This document shows positions 13,546-27,000 of a stretch of 64,000 nucleotides of DNA, piece by piece. This DNA is from Toxotes chatareus (Eukaryota > Chordata > Actinopteri > Toxotidae): contig CM028888.1 in NCBI GenBank assembly GCA_016801885.1, forward strand, positions 8,106,501 to 8,170,500. The letters run 5' to 3'. Made by a program: the position numbers and the translations under genes. The notes beneath the pieces were generated by a model. The model made no database searches, was not told the DNA's origin, and worked only from the letters and a program-made list of their open reading frames with translations. Positions within the stretch are counted from its first letter, which is position 1. Each line of letters begins with the position of its first letter.

Positions 13546-16500
13546 AAAAAAAAAGTAAGAAGTGTAGTTCGTAAGATACGGTAGTTCACACTGAAAATAG
13601 CTATAATTATCCTTTACGGTTATGCAGGAATGACTGTACATGATGATCTTAAAATAGATCCTTTTAGAGGCCAAGTGATGCCCGTGCATCGATGTGTGCA
13701 GACGCAAAAGCTGGCCAGAGGCCAAACTGCTACCTCAGTATTTACCGCCACTACAGGGATTTTCGCATGTAAAATTCATGGCAGGCTGACACAAAGTGTG
13801 AGTTTTTAAATCTCTTGAGTTTATGATACTCAACATCTCTGTTAAAAATTTAATTCTATAAGAAATCCTCAATCATCAATGATGCATGGTTTCAGAGTCT
13901 GCTTTTTTTTTTCTTTTCTAAGTTTAATTTTACAGTATGCATTAAGCAGCTTTCAGTCCCTCTAAACACAAAACATCTGCAAAAAGAGACCAAATGAGTA
14001 CAGGATGTCAAACTTTAATTAAGTCTGAGCATAACATCTTTCCTACTTTTATGTCCTTAGTCTTTGAGGTGTTTTGAATTGATGTATTCAGTAAGTCTAA
14101 AAATAGCTTTCTTTCACCACAGTCATTACAGTACTTGTGCCTGGAAGGTCATCTAAAAACAGCGGTTGGATTTGTTGTACCTTCACAGGGTTCTGAACTT
14201 TCTGCTGAACCAGCACATGAAAAATATCCCCATCACTATTACCTGTCAGCAGCACATGTAATAGCCTCTGTCAACCATTACAAAAGCACACCATCATAGC
14301 AAAAGTATAACCATCCAAGTACATCCCATGGCAGCATTCCCATATGTCTCGACAATAACTCCAAAGGGGAATATATTGAACTTGTGTGCTTTAAAGAATT
14401 GAAGTTGTCACAGCATGGGTCCTGTTTTTGCTGCCATTGTTTGGACAGCACAGACAGATTATTGTACAACAGGATGTGGGGAAAGTGAGGTGTGAGAAAA
14501 ACAGAAATAAACCTGGAAAGACAGGAACACAGGCAGCAGAGACCCTGGACAGAAGAAACAAAAACAAAAACAAAAAGCAGGGAATGTATTCAAAAAAGGA
14601 GAGGGAAGATGTTTCCTTTGGTTTGGATATTAAATCGAGACTGTAAAGCCGAGACCTGTGAGGGAAAATCAAACTCATCCTAAATATAGCTCCTCTGATC
14701 TGTGATGATGATGCCTGTGCTGCTGTGGCAGAGCCTAAGGCCTCTCCGCTTCCATGAACTCTCTCACTGGTTCTGCAGCCCTCTTCCCTATGCTTGATAA
14801 ACTCGCCTAAACACACACATCTGGACACACAGAGATGCTCAGATTCACAGACATACATAATTTTACTAAAATGTGTGTGTACTGTAATCAAGCAATTGTG
14901 TATTCAAACGCAAGCACACATAGAGCTGCAAAGTGCCCTGCCTGTAGCTTTGCCAGTGATTATGTCACTGATTGTTGTTGAGTAAGCTGAGTCAGGGGAA
15001 GCTGAGCTACAATGTGAGGCTTCACATACCTTTAAAAAAGTGTATGTGCACTTATTTAATTTCCAGAAAAATGTCAGACTGCACTAATCCCCAAGATCCC
15101 AGTTTTTGGACCCCATGAATATAGCAAGCCCCCCCACACACACACACACACACACTCAAGTCCGTACACAAATAATGTCAAATTAAAACACACTGTATAG
15201 TTCACTACAGTGCGCTGTTGATCTAGAACATTGATTAGCAAAAGAAAATATAATGTATGAATAATAAAGAAAGGAAAAGCAGAGCCCCAGTCAAGTCAGC
15301 TGTGTAGGAAGAAAGTTACATACTGCACTGATTAATAGTCATAGTCATCATCATGTTAGTCTAGATCTTCAAGGACATATTCAAAATTAATAGTGAGGGG
15401 GGGGGCTCGGAGGGGGTGTCGATGTAGAACCGCCACTGACTGTCCCAGTTGTTATGTTTTGTAACTGGTTGTGACTAAAAAAAAAAAAAAAAAAAAAGAC
15501 AGACATGAATCTGAAGTGACATGCCGGTGAAGTCATGTTTCATCAGAGGATGCGAGCAGCAGGAATCAGAGTGGGTTTGGGCTTTGTGTCAGAAGGAACA
15601 GTAGTAATGTACTCATCGTTTAATCAATAAAATATATCAAGGGAAATCACTTTGCATGTCTTACAAATGGATGTTGGCAGGGCACTCAAAAACAAAGACA
15701 AATATTTACAGTATGGACCAGAGATAGTAAACAAAATTCCTCATCAGGCTATTTCACAGATTCATTCCTCTACCCATGCCCCTACCCATGCAACAATGAT
15801 ACCACAGGGGTCATATTGGTGAGCATCATCTGCATTAATTATACAGAAAACTACTTATCTTAATTGCTAATTCTGCTAATTTGTTTTTTTTATTTTTTTA
15901 GTGTGTCTATAAATAATTCCCAGTTTACATTCATTTCTCTCTTCCATCTATGTCTTGTGTTGATAGTGGAATCCTAAACTCAGCAGGGAAGTTCTCGTTT
16001 TTAAATTGCAATCTGCAACAAGTACTGAAACATAAGACTCACAGTGCCCTACATTTGCATAATGATTTTCTTACAGCGAAATATCCTTCCCATATGAATC
16101 TGATACTGCTGCACACATCTACGCATTTCTGTCACACATACAGCCCCTAAAGTATAATAGATTCAATTTTACTTTCAAATGGTTGTTTTCACTCAGCGCT
16201 CTACCTCCATCCTTTCAAATATAAGCCACTAAGTCTAATGTGATCTCATGGGATTGCATCTAAATAGCATGCCACCTTCAGGACATTTCTGTTGTCATCT
16301 CTAAGCATTTTAAGCTTTTTGTGTCCTTTAATCCTGTGTGTCATTTAACATTGTTTTAGTCAGAGTTAGGGTTAGGGGTTAGTCAGTAGAGAGATGACAT
16401 GGTGTGAAATGACATGCAAAAAGCAAAAAATTTATTTGCAGTGATAACACATAAAAATGACTTAGGGAAAGTGGTGTGTTGTTCATGCGTCATTTGGTGT

Positions 16501-17150
16501 CAGCAGGCTGCTAAGCCCATTGTACTTTCTCACAAACAACACACATGAAAACACTTTAACGCATGGAAAATGTTTTTGTTATAATCCACAGCTAAAGCCT
16601 CTGTACTCTACGGGGCTTGCTGAGGTTATAATCCTGTTCTGGTTTTGCCAATACAAGGAGAAACACTACAAATTCCTGTGGGATCTATTTATAGGTATTA
16701 ACATTTAAATTCCTTAATATGGAATTCAAATATTGTTCTACTGCCAAAACACTTGTAGCATTGCAAAGTTATGTGATTACATCGTAAATCTTTCCTTTGA
16801 AACATCTGTGAACATTGGATCGTTAAGTGTCTAAACCACAGAGAGAGCACTGTACTGCAGAGCTCAAGTGTTTGTTCCCAGTCACCATGGAGAATGATCA
16901 TTTGTAGCTATGTAAGCCTCTCTGCTCAGTGTAGACCAGATGAGCAAGAGAGCAAGTTTGTCCTCTGGAGGGTATTAAACAAGTTTGCCATATGACTCTC
17001 AATAGTGACTATAGGATTATGTATTAGATTAAAACTTCCTGGGGACATTCAGTGATCTGGAATACATGTGGATGCTACCATATGGGTTATTTTTATCCTG
17101 TGGAATAAAACACAATAATTTCTTAACAACTAATTCTGTGCAAAAAATAT
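13546..17150. other. Non-coding with simple repeats
   Basis: No supported gene. It holds an AAAAAC-type repeat (about 14555-14578), a CA tract (15135-15155), G-rich runs near 15398-15416, an A21 run (15477-15497) and two telomere-like TTAGGG words near 16366. The 166-codon minus-strand frame at 14391-14891 has no ATG at its start and no recognisable domain. Confidence 0.6.
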
Positions 17151-17188
17151 TCAGATCTCTCAGATGTAATTACATCTGAGAGATCTGA
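17151..17188. repeat. Perfect 38-bp palindrome without spacer
   Basis: TCAGATCTCTCAGATGTAA (17151-17169) is followed at once by its exact reverse complement (17170-17188). It contains two AGATCT sites and could extrude as a cruciform. Confidence 0.95.
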
Positions 17189-20100
17189 CATCTGCTAGAT
17201 CTTCTTCAAAAATGCATGCATTTCTCTCTTCTTCCAGTTTTCTAAAGAAGCGTACAGGTTTAAAAGACTTTTCCAAAAAGTACTGTGAATTTTTGCAAAT
17301 TTTATCAAATGGAAGGTTAAAACCATTTGTTTGAAAGAGAAAATGAGCCTGGACTCGTGACATAATTCAATTTTGGATTTGGAATGATTTAATTTGTCAG
17401 GCTGCTAAATTGGCAAACACGTTACAAGCAAACATCGTAAACATTTAGCACTGAAAATTCCATGCCAAAATAAAAATGAACAGCTTTTAAGAGAGATTAA
17501 AAGAGTCTGTGTTTGTGTAGAAGCATATTTCAAGGAGGTGAAGAAGAAAAATCACTCAGTTGGACTACAATGTTGTAAACCCAGTGGGTTGTTTCCCTTG
17601 AATGGTTTTGTTGTGTTTCAGCTGACGACTGCCAGGGCGAAAGATAACCGCTGTCAAACCAAACAAGCTCCTGCTTGTGTGTGACATGGGAGGCCGAGTG
17701 GAAACAAACAACGCATCAAGTGCAAACCTCTGACATAAAAATAACTCACTTTGTCAGGGTTACAAGGGATAGAGTATGAATCCAGCATTAGTGAAGCACA
17801 ATTCAGAATCTTCATTCAGATAAAACTAACACATGTTCAGAGACTATAGGCAGCCCTGTAGAGAAAGAAATTTCAATTTTTTATAAACTCAGGTGGGCTC
17901 CTTTTGTAAACAACTTTGTGGTTACAGGTAAATATCCCAAAAACTGAAGTGTATTCCCTGCCACAATCCTACTTACCCCTGGCATATACACCTAGAGTTT
18001 GGGTTGTGTTCCACTGAATGAATGTCAAAACACATCATATGTCAGAATAAAAAAAAAAAAACTAGATAAAATGCATCTCCACTCTGAGCTGTTACGGATA
18101 GCAAAAAGACAATGATGGCCCATCACTTTGGGGGGGGGTGGGGGGGTGAATCAGCCAATCAGATTACAACCTGAGAGATCCTGGTGTGGCGTGTACATCT
18201 GCCTATGTGCATAAGCAGCTGGGGTGTAACCCTGTGTGCACTGCACATTGACCTTGGAGTCTCCTTATGCCAGCACTCAGAATGTGACTCTACAAATAAC
18301 TAGTGCCAAGCATTGATTACTGCAAGCGCACAGTGCAGAGTAGAAAAAGGACAGGGACAGAGATATTGGCTGCATGGTTAACAGTTATTTCCCTGTCTGT
18401 CTCTCTCTGACTATCTTTCTCTCTCTGGCTATGTGCTTTGTTGCACTTTCCATTACTCGCAGGCATAGCAATACAATATTGGTTGGTCAGTCAGTCATAC
18501 AGTGTCAGGCTGTTTCAGCAACTCTGTCATGAGGTATTTAAAAGCCATGTTTTGACGTGTGGATTTGAATAAAATATGTTAGTGAGGTCTAATGAGCTTT
18601 TTTTTGTCTTTTCAGCTTGTTGCCCTTCTCCAGTGATTGTGCCTTAATCAGTAAAGATGGGGGGTAGCAGCATCATGCTCATGCAGATGCAAACACAAAC
18701 CCTTTGCAGTTCAGCTAATCTCATTAGTGTCAGGGGTCTGATCCCAATGACTCTTTGTGGCCATGTAAGATCAGATAGATAAATAGGAAGCAACCAACCA
18801 AACAAACATTTACTGTCTCTTATTAACTTGATTTATCATTTCCTCTTACCTGCAATCCTCAGAATTATAGCTCCTGCTGTTTACAGAGGCGACCTCTCTA
18901 ATTTTAGGAAGACAAGCATGGCGGTAACAGAAAGTGATACATTCTAGCCAGCACTCTTCTTCGCTGGAGGGCATTTCAAAGCTGTGGCCTTAGTGGTAGC
19001 CACCCAGATGAAAGTCATGCGACCAAAATGTCTGATTATTTCCGCATGTACACAAGAAGCAGCATGATTACCGGCACGCTTGAGTCTTCTCTTTGTTTTC
19101 GCGGAGCAGTGGCACAACAACAGCAAAGGATCTGGTATCTGTAGGCACTGTTAGCACTTAAGGGAGGAGGCTTGATGCCATGTTAGCACTACCAGTAGCA
19201 GTGTCACTACAGGGTTGGGAAGGATTCTGAGGTCAAAGCTCTCAGGTCACTGAGGTCTGTGGGGATTTCCACACATCGATCTGAAAGCGAGAAGACAAAG
19301 CAATGAGTTACACAGTCATGTATGTGACTCAATGAAACCCTGCTACTATACTTCACTCAGACCTCTTTTCTATGTGCTATATCTCTGGTAAAGAGGCAAA
19401 TTGGTCCTCCCAGCAGGAGAGCAGAGCCTCTGCCAAAATCTAACTGTATAAATATTTGCTTTAAATGGTAAATTCATAAGTGTCTAACTATATTGCTTTA
19501 TGCATACTCAGGCTTGAAGGGGAACACAGTTAACTGTTCCTTTGCTTTGCAGTCTGACCTGTGCACTGTTACCAGTTGTCACCAAAACATATTCAGAAGT
19601 ATCAGGATGGCATATTGATTTCCATTGCATTACAAAGAAAAAGCACCAAACTGTAAGCAAATACAAATGCTGTGGCATATTTAGTTCTGTGCTTTGTTCA
19701 CAGACTCCATAGAATAAGTTTAACTTCATAAAAAATGTAAATCTGGGCTCACATCCAGAGTCTGCCCATGGCTTGGCCAAGGCAACAAAAATGTACTGAA
19801 TGTCTGCTTTTGTGCAAGACGCTATTGTTCTACCCCTAACAGAGAGTAATATGTTGTGTGGCATCTGAATGCAGTCAGTAAATCAGGTGATACAAACTGT
19901 GGAGATTCAAAATTGAAACCATCTTGCTGCATGCCAAGAATGACAACCACTGGGCCACTGTCCTACACAACTTCAGCCCCATGTCTTTTATTTCTCTTTA
20001 TTTTCTGTTTATTTCCAGTAAGGCCAACAGGGTATGGGAAGCCTGTTGGAAAGAAGAACTGACCCTTGTTCCAAGAGACAAACATGCCAAAAATGAATGA

Positions 20101-20449
20101 TGTGATCATACATTTGGAAAGGTTCATTACCCTGAATCTTTGATGGCAAAGGACTGATTGTACATCTCCCTTCAATTTAATTATATCCGTGCACATTCTA
20201 TTTAGTCTAGGTTAAGTGAACATATATTTTCTCACAGGGAAGATTTTCCCAAGACACTACAAACAGCACACAAACCAGCATCCTGTTCCCATGGTGGAAC
20301 TAAAAAGCAATCAAGTAAGGGTCACAGAGAAAACTGGCTCCATCAGTGAAAGCAAGGAAAAGGTACACAAGATAGAGGGGAATTCAAAGATGGGTTGAGG
20401 AAATTGTCATAGGAAAGTCCCAACAACTACTATGGAGGCATATTGGAAA
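17189..20449. other. Non-coding, nothing recognised
   Basis: No supported gene. A G-rich run lies at 18130-18147 and an A run at about 18050-18060. The minus-strand frame at 18944-19126 is lysine/arginine-rich but I do not recognise it. Confidence 0.55.
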
Positions 20450-20580
20450 GCAAGTCAAGCCAAGTCTGTTTATTTATATAGCACCAAATCATTACAGAGG
20501 TTATCTCAGGGCACTTCTCATATAAAGCAGCTCTAGACTGCACTGTTTACAACAAAGAAGAGGAAAGAGGAGCAAACCAT
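20450..20580. repeat. Teleost interspersed repeat fragment
   Basis: Contains TTTATTTATATAGCACCAAA followed by GGTTATCTCAGGGCACTT and CTCTAGACTGCACT. This block is familiar as dispersed copies in many teleost genomes. The family is not assigned. Confidence 0.6.
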
Positions 20581-22305
20581 TGTGTTGAATTGTTACCGTT
20601 CTCCATAATAAGAGACGTTTTGACGGTGAGATATGTTAGTAGGATGTGATTCTCAGCAGAGGCAGAATGGAGAGACAGATTGTCTGCCCCTGCGTGCTGG
20701 AAGGCCCTCGAGAAATAACAGAATCAGGCACACACACACAAAAAAGGTTTAAGTTGTGTAACATTTTACCCCCATAGCGTTCATCTTGCCCTGTCCTTAT
20801 GCTCAACATAACCGCAACCCTGGAGTAAGCTCCACCAAATGACCAACCTTTATTTAGAATGTACTTCATGTTATGTACCTCTTCTTTTTTTCTTTTCTTG
20901 TTGTAATGGCATAAAAATGTCATGCAGTATACGTTAACCACAGATACGAGATTCCCTTTTACAACAGCACTTAATGAACATGCCATTTTAATGACACGAT
21001 AACAACAACATAACAAATTTCTGCTTTAAAAACTATGAAATAGCAATGAAACAAGCACACTATTCATAATGTGGAAAACCCCCTTTAGCTCCACTATGCT
21101 GCTATCTAAAAAAAAAAAAGGTCCCATTGGGGACAAGAAGAGCGAGGACAACGGCAAAGGCACTAAAGAAACTACAATAGATGATGAAAAGCCCAATCTG
21201 ACTGGGGAAGACACCTCACAGGCTTTTATGATGCATGAAAGAAGACCACAGGTCACTCTGTGCCAGCGAGCACCATTCCTCCGATTTACAAATTGCATAT
21301 TTCTCCTCTCAAAGATCCTGGAGGAGATGCAGCAGAGGCAAACTTGTGGAGGCGAGGAGGGAGAGGAGAGCGTGTAGAGTGAGAGGGATGATTATAAGTA
21401 GAAAAGGTCAGAATGAATTAAAATGTATGTAGAAAACAAATATGAACGATGATAGAAAGAGGAGAAGGTAAAAGTGTGAGTGCTTGGACAAAATGGAAGC
21501 CAGTCGGCTCATTATCTAGATAAAGTGTTTCTCAGCTGCACTCTAATGAACCAGTGGAAGCAAATTTATCTATCTGAGATTTGTTTATCTTTTATAACTT
21601 CAGATGTTGCTTAGCTATCAGTGTATCACCATTAAAGCACCGACAAATTTAAACTCCCACTGTAATGAAAAATTACTTTATGTTATAAGCTGCGTTTGCG
21701 CGTTACATTATACTGTGCGGAAAAATACATTCATTCTTAAGAAGATCACATTATTTTTACTTCCTGAATAAACTCAATATCTGACATACCAAAAAAACCT
21801 TTGTGGGTGTATTGCTGAGGACTCAAGGAACATAGAGAACCAGAGTTGCCTACACTGAATGTTTATGAGTGGTGCTATTTGTACGGCATTGTACAGAGCT
21901 GCCCTGGGGTCAGCTGAGCTAAGTCGTTTGAGCCCAAGATTTCAGGGACACATCTACGTCATGGCAGATGTGTTGCTCAGAACTCAAGTAAGCGTAGTGT
22001 CAAATGGGAAGTTGTTTGGATGATGTTGCAAGATAGATTAACACAGGCCAAACAATCAGCCCCTACCAACAGTCACATGCTGAACGGACACTGCACTAAT
22101 GTATTCTAATTTGTCCTCAGTGGATCTTATTCAGTGTGTTTTTATCTTTATGTTCGGCTCTTTATAACGTGCATTTTTTTTCCATAGAAACCATAGGTCC
22201 AAATGGGCCACTGGTGCTCTTTCACGGTTTTGATCTGACAGCTGATCCCGGTAGGTGAATGAAGTACATGACAGTAAAGAATCTGTATATCTCACCACAC
22301 AAACA

Positions 22306-22309
<4 letters not shown>
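20581..22309. other. Non-coding; one exon-like segment
   Basis: No supported gene. At 22188-22250 a 63-base segment is bounded by an acceptor-like TTTTCCATAG and a donor-like GTAGGT and is open in one frame (TIGPNGPLVLFHGFDLTADP). The product is unrecognised and chance is likely. Confidence 0.5.
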
Positions 22310-22369
<60 letters not shown>

Positions 22370-22376
22370 AAAAAAA
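22310..22376. repeat. (CA)n microsatellite followed by an A run
   Basis: About 27 uninterrupted CA units to 22364, then about a dozen A. A second, shorter CA tract is at 22574-22598. Confidence 0.95.
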
Positions 22377-23765
22377 ACCTCAAGACTAAAAAACAATTCA
22401 TTAATCAGACTGACAGCATATAAGTCTTTTTACACCGTGCCTTAGCCTGAAGTCAGCCCACAGTCATATAGAACTGCTGACATACATTATGTGCACCATA
22501 TAGTGAGACTACAACAGATTCAATATGTACACCCACATACATACAGCATGCTTCAGTGGATTTAACCGTCTACAAACACACACGCACACACACACACATT
22601 GATTAGTATTCTTTTGAGGACATTATAATTTACATTACTTAAGTGGATGCTTACTTAAGCTTTAACCAGTGATGAATGTAGGCGTTATATTCTTGTTGAT
22701 GCTAACCATTTCTGCTGAAAGCATCTACAATAAAACCTAATTGGGGGGAGCAGTTTGGCTCCCCAGTCACAGTAAGACATCAGTAATGGCTGACAGAGCT
22801 CAATGTATTGCAATTTAAGGAAATACAAGCAAATGAAAAAAAAACAAAAACATCTTAATGACCATAACAACACTTATGTTACGTTTACGAAAAACCAAAA
22901 CAAAGCACTGAGCTCTCTAATCAGCTGGTTAGTTTTTCAAAATGAAAAAAAAAAAAGCATAAATGCCCAGAGTGACAGTGAAATTCTCCATCTCCAGATT
23001 AAAATAAAAAACAAATGTCTTCGCTTGCTTTTGCATATCTGGCAAGTTTAATTTTATTCTTAGCTCCTGCATGTATTTCTCTCTAAGATCTCTTTATCTT
23101 CTTGACTGTGTCTGTCCTGAGTGTATGTACGCATGTGTGTGTGTGTGTGTTTGTGTGTACCAGTGGGTGTTTATACCAGTGTGTGTACTGGTGTGTCGGC
23201 CTATGTGTAGCAGAGCAAATACAGCTCATTCATCATCCCTGTTACCTGTTCAGCTAATGAATCTAACCTTGGCTACACCTTAGGGATGAGAGATGGGGTC
23301 AGGGGTTGCACCTCCAAGATGCACAAACCCCTCAGAAGCCACACATGCAGCAGTCCACACTCTCACAACGGATCGTAACTAACTGGTATAACACATCCCA
23401 CAGTAAATTCAAACTGAACTCACTAGCTGTGTTTTGAATATTTTTTTCAAGTTTCAGTAAATAGACAGTATTTAATTGTCTCTCCCTTTTTTTGTGTGAC
23501 ATTGAGATTATGAGACGGTATGTCTTACTTGGAACAGGAAGTTAATACTGTGGTTGAGCGATAAGATTGAGCCCGCACTTTATGTTGCATTGATTTCTCT
23601 AACCCATCCTCTCTCCTCTCCTCATCGAATTTATCCCCTTTCTCCATCCCCTCTCTTGCTCATCTCACAAGCACAAAATCGCTATACTGAGACCTACATA
23701 CCAAAATCACTTAAAGTCACACTGATCCACCCCCTGCTGTTGGCCTGTTCTGACACTGCATCGTC
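22377..23765. other. Non-coding with CA/GT tracts
   Basis: No supported gene. It has CA at 22574-22598 and GT at 23134-23158. The 111-codon frame at 23554-23889 runs into the repeats that follow. Confidence 0.6.
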
Positions 23766-23872
23766 TATCCATCCTTATCCTGTGCTGGGGCGCAGGAGGA
23801 TGGATTCTATCTCAGCTGACATTGAGCGAAGGGCAGGATACACCTTGAACAGGTCGCAAGACTATCACATGG
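23766..23872. mobile_element. LINE/SINE-tail-like teleost repeat fragment
   Basis: Words such as ATCTCAGCTGACATTGAGCG, GGCAGGATACACCTTGAACA and GGTCGCAAGACTATCACA match, by memory, a repeat seen very widely in fish genomes and usually attributed to L2/CR1-type retroposons. It is non-coding here. Confidence 0.55.
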
Positions 23873-23877
23873 CTTTT

Positions 23878-24038
23878 CAGTGGCCCTGAGGGTCAAAACA
23901 CAACAACATCTCAGAAAACACAACATTTCTCAAAACACAATGACATTTGAGAAAACACGACATTATAGATTACGGAAAAGGTGAGAAAACACTTCTTGTC
24001 GCTGTGTTGATGTTGTGTTTTGACCCTCACGGCCACCG
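23878..24038. mobile_element. MITE-like element with terminal inverted repeats
   Basis: The left end GGCCCTGAGGGTCAAAACAC (from 23882) and the reverse complement of the right end (to 24034) agree over about 25 bases with few differences (one extra ACA unit on the left and one C/G change). The interior, about 100 bases, repeats GAAAACAC-type words and has no open frame. It is directly adjacent to the repeat at 23766-23872. The superfamily is unknown. Confidence 0.6.
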
Positions 24039-27000
24039 TAAGGCTGACATATTGACAGACACGCATGCACAGTGAGGTTGGTGGTGGTATGGTGGTGCAG
24101 GTTAACACCGCCCTATCCTCATTAGTAGATATTCAGGGTTTTAGTTGGTACAAACACTGTTATTCCACGCTTGCATTTTATTTTTAATATACTTATTATT
24201 TAAGTATGCTTATAATAATTATTCCCTAATTGTTTCCATGATTCCTTAAAAACACACTGACCCAAAAGGCTTGAGAGGTGGGTTATGGCATCGAGCAACA
24301 TGTTTAGAGACAATTACCTCGGAAAAACAGCCAGCCAAGCCACCACCACTCCCCACACCACAGTGCTGCTCAGCGAATGGAACTGTGTCTAATGTTTTTG
24401 ACCCATCATTTTGAGAATGAGATGTTTAGAGTTTCCTTTTTCTAGATGTCAATCATGTAAAATATTTGGGCCCACAACAGGTCTTGCCAACACATGATGG
24501 TTTTCTGTGACAACAAGGTAACATCAGCAGAAGCCATGAAAAATACTTAGACAAACAATAGGTAGAACTTCATGGGAGATGTTGTTGAATGATAATGAAG
24601 TCATTTTTATTTTATCTTGATTATCATGGTCTTCTAAGAGGAAATGATTAAACAACTCTCAAGGCCAAGGCCAGTAGATGTACAGTTGAAGATACAGTGG
24701 CAGTTCAGTTCTCTATAATTTTCTGTCCCTGTAGACATCTCCTCCAATGGGATAGTAAATATTGAGGCATATATATTGGGAAAGAGAGGGGGTAGATTAC
24801 ATAGGGTAGGTTAATGGAAATGTACAAATCCACCCAACCACGTTGTCCCCATCCTTCCCTTGACCTACTTCCATCTTCTGAGCACCATCTCCCAACAAGG
24901 TTCTCACCAGTATAATGAGGGAGGTCGTACACCAGGTGGTCGAAGGTGACACATGACAAATTGATCACATGTACTTTTGCTTAAAATAGGGTTGAATGGA
25001 ATTGTAATATGCTTGTGAGGTTCATTCTACTGGGACCGGCTGGACCTTTCGTGTTTCTCCCATCTGTGTTCTATGGTACAGGCCAGTAACGTGCTGCAGC
25101 TCTTGCCAAATAGTCATCTAGTATCCTGCATATTAATCAGGCTGGGGTGGCAGGTGGCCTGGCAACAGCATGAGATTGGTGTGGAAATATCCTGGATGGT
25201 TGCTTGAAATTAGTTCCTTGGATTGGACAGAGAATGAGTAGATTAAAAAAAGAGAATGTCACTCATGTGGTTTTGCCAGGAAATATAGAGAGCCACATAC
25301 AACACATTCTTAGCTAGTGGTTTTATGAGAATGTATCTTGCATTGTAGAACGAGTTAATTGCTGCAAAAATCACCATCATTGTATAGAACTGATAGCTGA
25401 TAGCACCTCTCCCACAGAAGAGAGGAGATACAGATATTTGTCAACAATGTTTTTGTTTTCTCGTCTTTCAAGTCTATTGACTACATAAACTAAAGAGCAG
25501 AGTAAATTTTCACACTCAATTTCAAGAAAATCTTTTTTATGAAAATGTTGGGTTTTTGTCTAAGAATTTCCTGTTCTTACATCACCTTGAACTAACCTTC
25601 CTCATTTATCATTTTAAAGTAGTGTGCACATATACTTTTAGGGGCAGGGCTCACAAATAATACATCTAACCTTAATCCTAACTGGAGCAAAGAGGCCCAT
25701 ACCCTATAATAGATGGGACACTGGGGGTTCAGGACTGGGCCCACAGGTAACAGAGTGCTGGCGGGGAGGTAACAAACTACAAAAATCTATCAAAAAAGCA
25801 ATCCACAAAGCATTTTTGGCTACACAAGGATCATTTAGTGTAATTCACTGAGTCAGATGATGTGCAGGAAACCCGTAGAAGAAAAATGTTTTGATTTGCC
25901 ATTTGAAAAGGGCATTTTTTCACCCAAGACACAAAGGACAGAAGCAGCTGCCTCCTTCCTTTACACACCATAGGAATGACCTGGCTTCCCATTCTTCCTT
26001 GAGAAGAATGATACTGCCATTTCGACACATACACTGGTGTCATTCAGACACACTCAGCACCTTTGGGTTGAAATTAACCTTTCTGTAAAAGATGGACATT
26101 CTACACGTCAAATAAAGGCAGTTAGAGAATGGGGAGAAAGTCATGTTTCCTGATGGGAAGACCTTTAACTATATGCAAATTGCTGATACTTGAACAAAAA
26201 GACAGCGGAAACCTTTCTGGCCTCTTACAGACATTGTCTTCCCATTAGCTGATGTGGAATGTTGCTGTAGATTCACTGCCCTCAGGATGTATCCAAAACC
26301 CTTATCGAATTAAACCAGGGCTCAAGTTTGCTATAACTCACACTTGGCTGCCAAATGCAGTTTCCCTGGATATCATCATCTTGGCACATTTGGAGTTCCC
26401 CATTCTCCTTTGTAGATTTGCTGAAGCTCAGTCAAACTGGATGAATAAAATCTCTGAACAGCTATCTGCAGGTCATTCTAACGATTTTCAGAGTCTGCCA
26501 AAGGGAAGTCTGAGCTCCAGGTCAGCCAGTCAAGGACTTTAAGAAAGTTGTTCTTTTGACGCAATTCTGTGTTTTAGTGAACTAGATCCTTGAGGTAATT
26601 GGTCTGACATTGATTAAATATTTGCATAATAATATCTTTCTTAATAAAATAAATCCCCCATCCCTGCTACTGGAAAAAATAAATTTGGTTAGAGGTTAAA
26701 CTATAATAAATGTTAAGATTTCTGGGTTTGTCCCTTGACAGTGCATCGAAGCAGCCATCACTATGTCCATGTCAGAGAAGGAATGAAAACATGGTTATGT
26801 AAAATGTCATTCCTTTCACTAGAGTAGATGTATGGTGTACCTCACTGTACCTCAGTCCAAAGAAAAAGTCAAGAGTCAAGAGAGAAAGTCAGTGAGATAG
26901 ACTTAGGGACTGGGAGTAAGAGAAAGACTGAAGAGAGGCAAAGATAGAGTCAGTCTAAGAACATCTAAGCAGGGCTTTAATTTCCCCGGGGGTCCCTACT

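Noticed and set aside
14391..14891. 166-codon minus-strand open frame
   Set aside because: It begins at TTG rather than ATG, contains low-complexity phenylalanine/leucine runs from an AAAAAC repeat, and shows no domain or splice context.
16360..16385. TTAGGGTTAGGGG, considered as telomeric sequence
   Set aside because: Only two units; such short interstitial matches are expected by chance.
18944..19126. Basic 60-codon minus-strand frame, considered as a ribosomal-protein pseudogene
   Set aside because: I could not match it to any ribosomal protein or other family, and no poly(A) tail or target duplication is visible.
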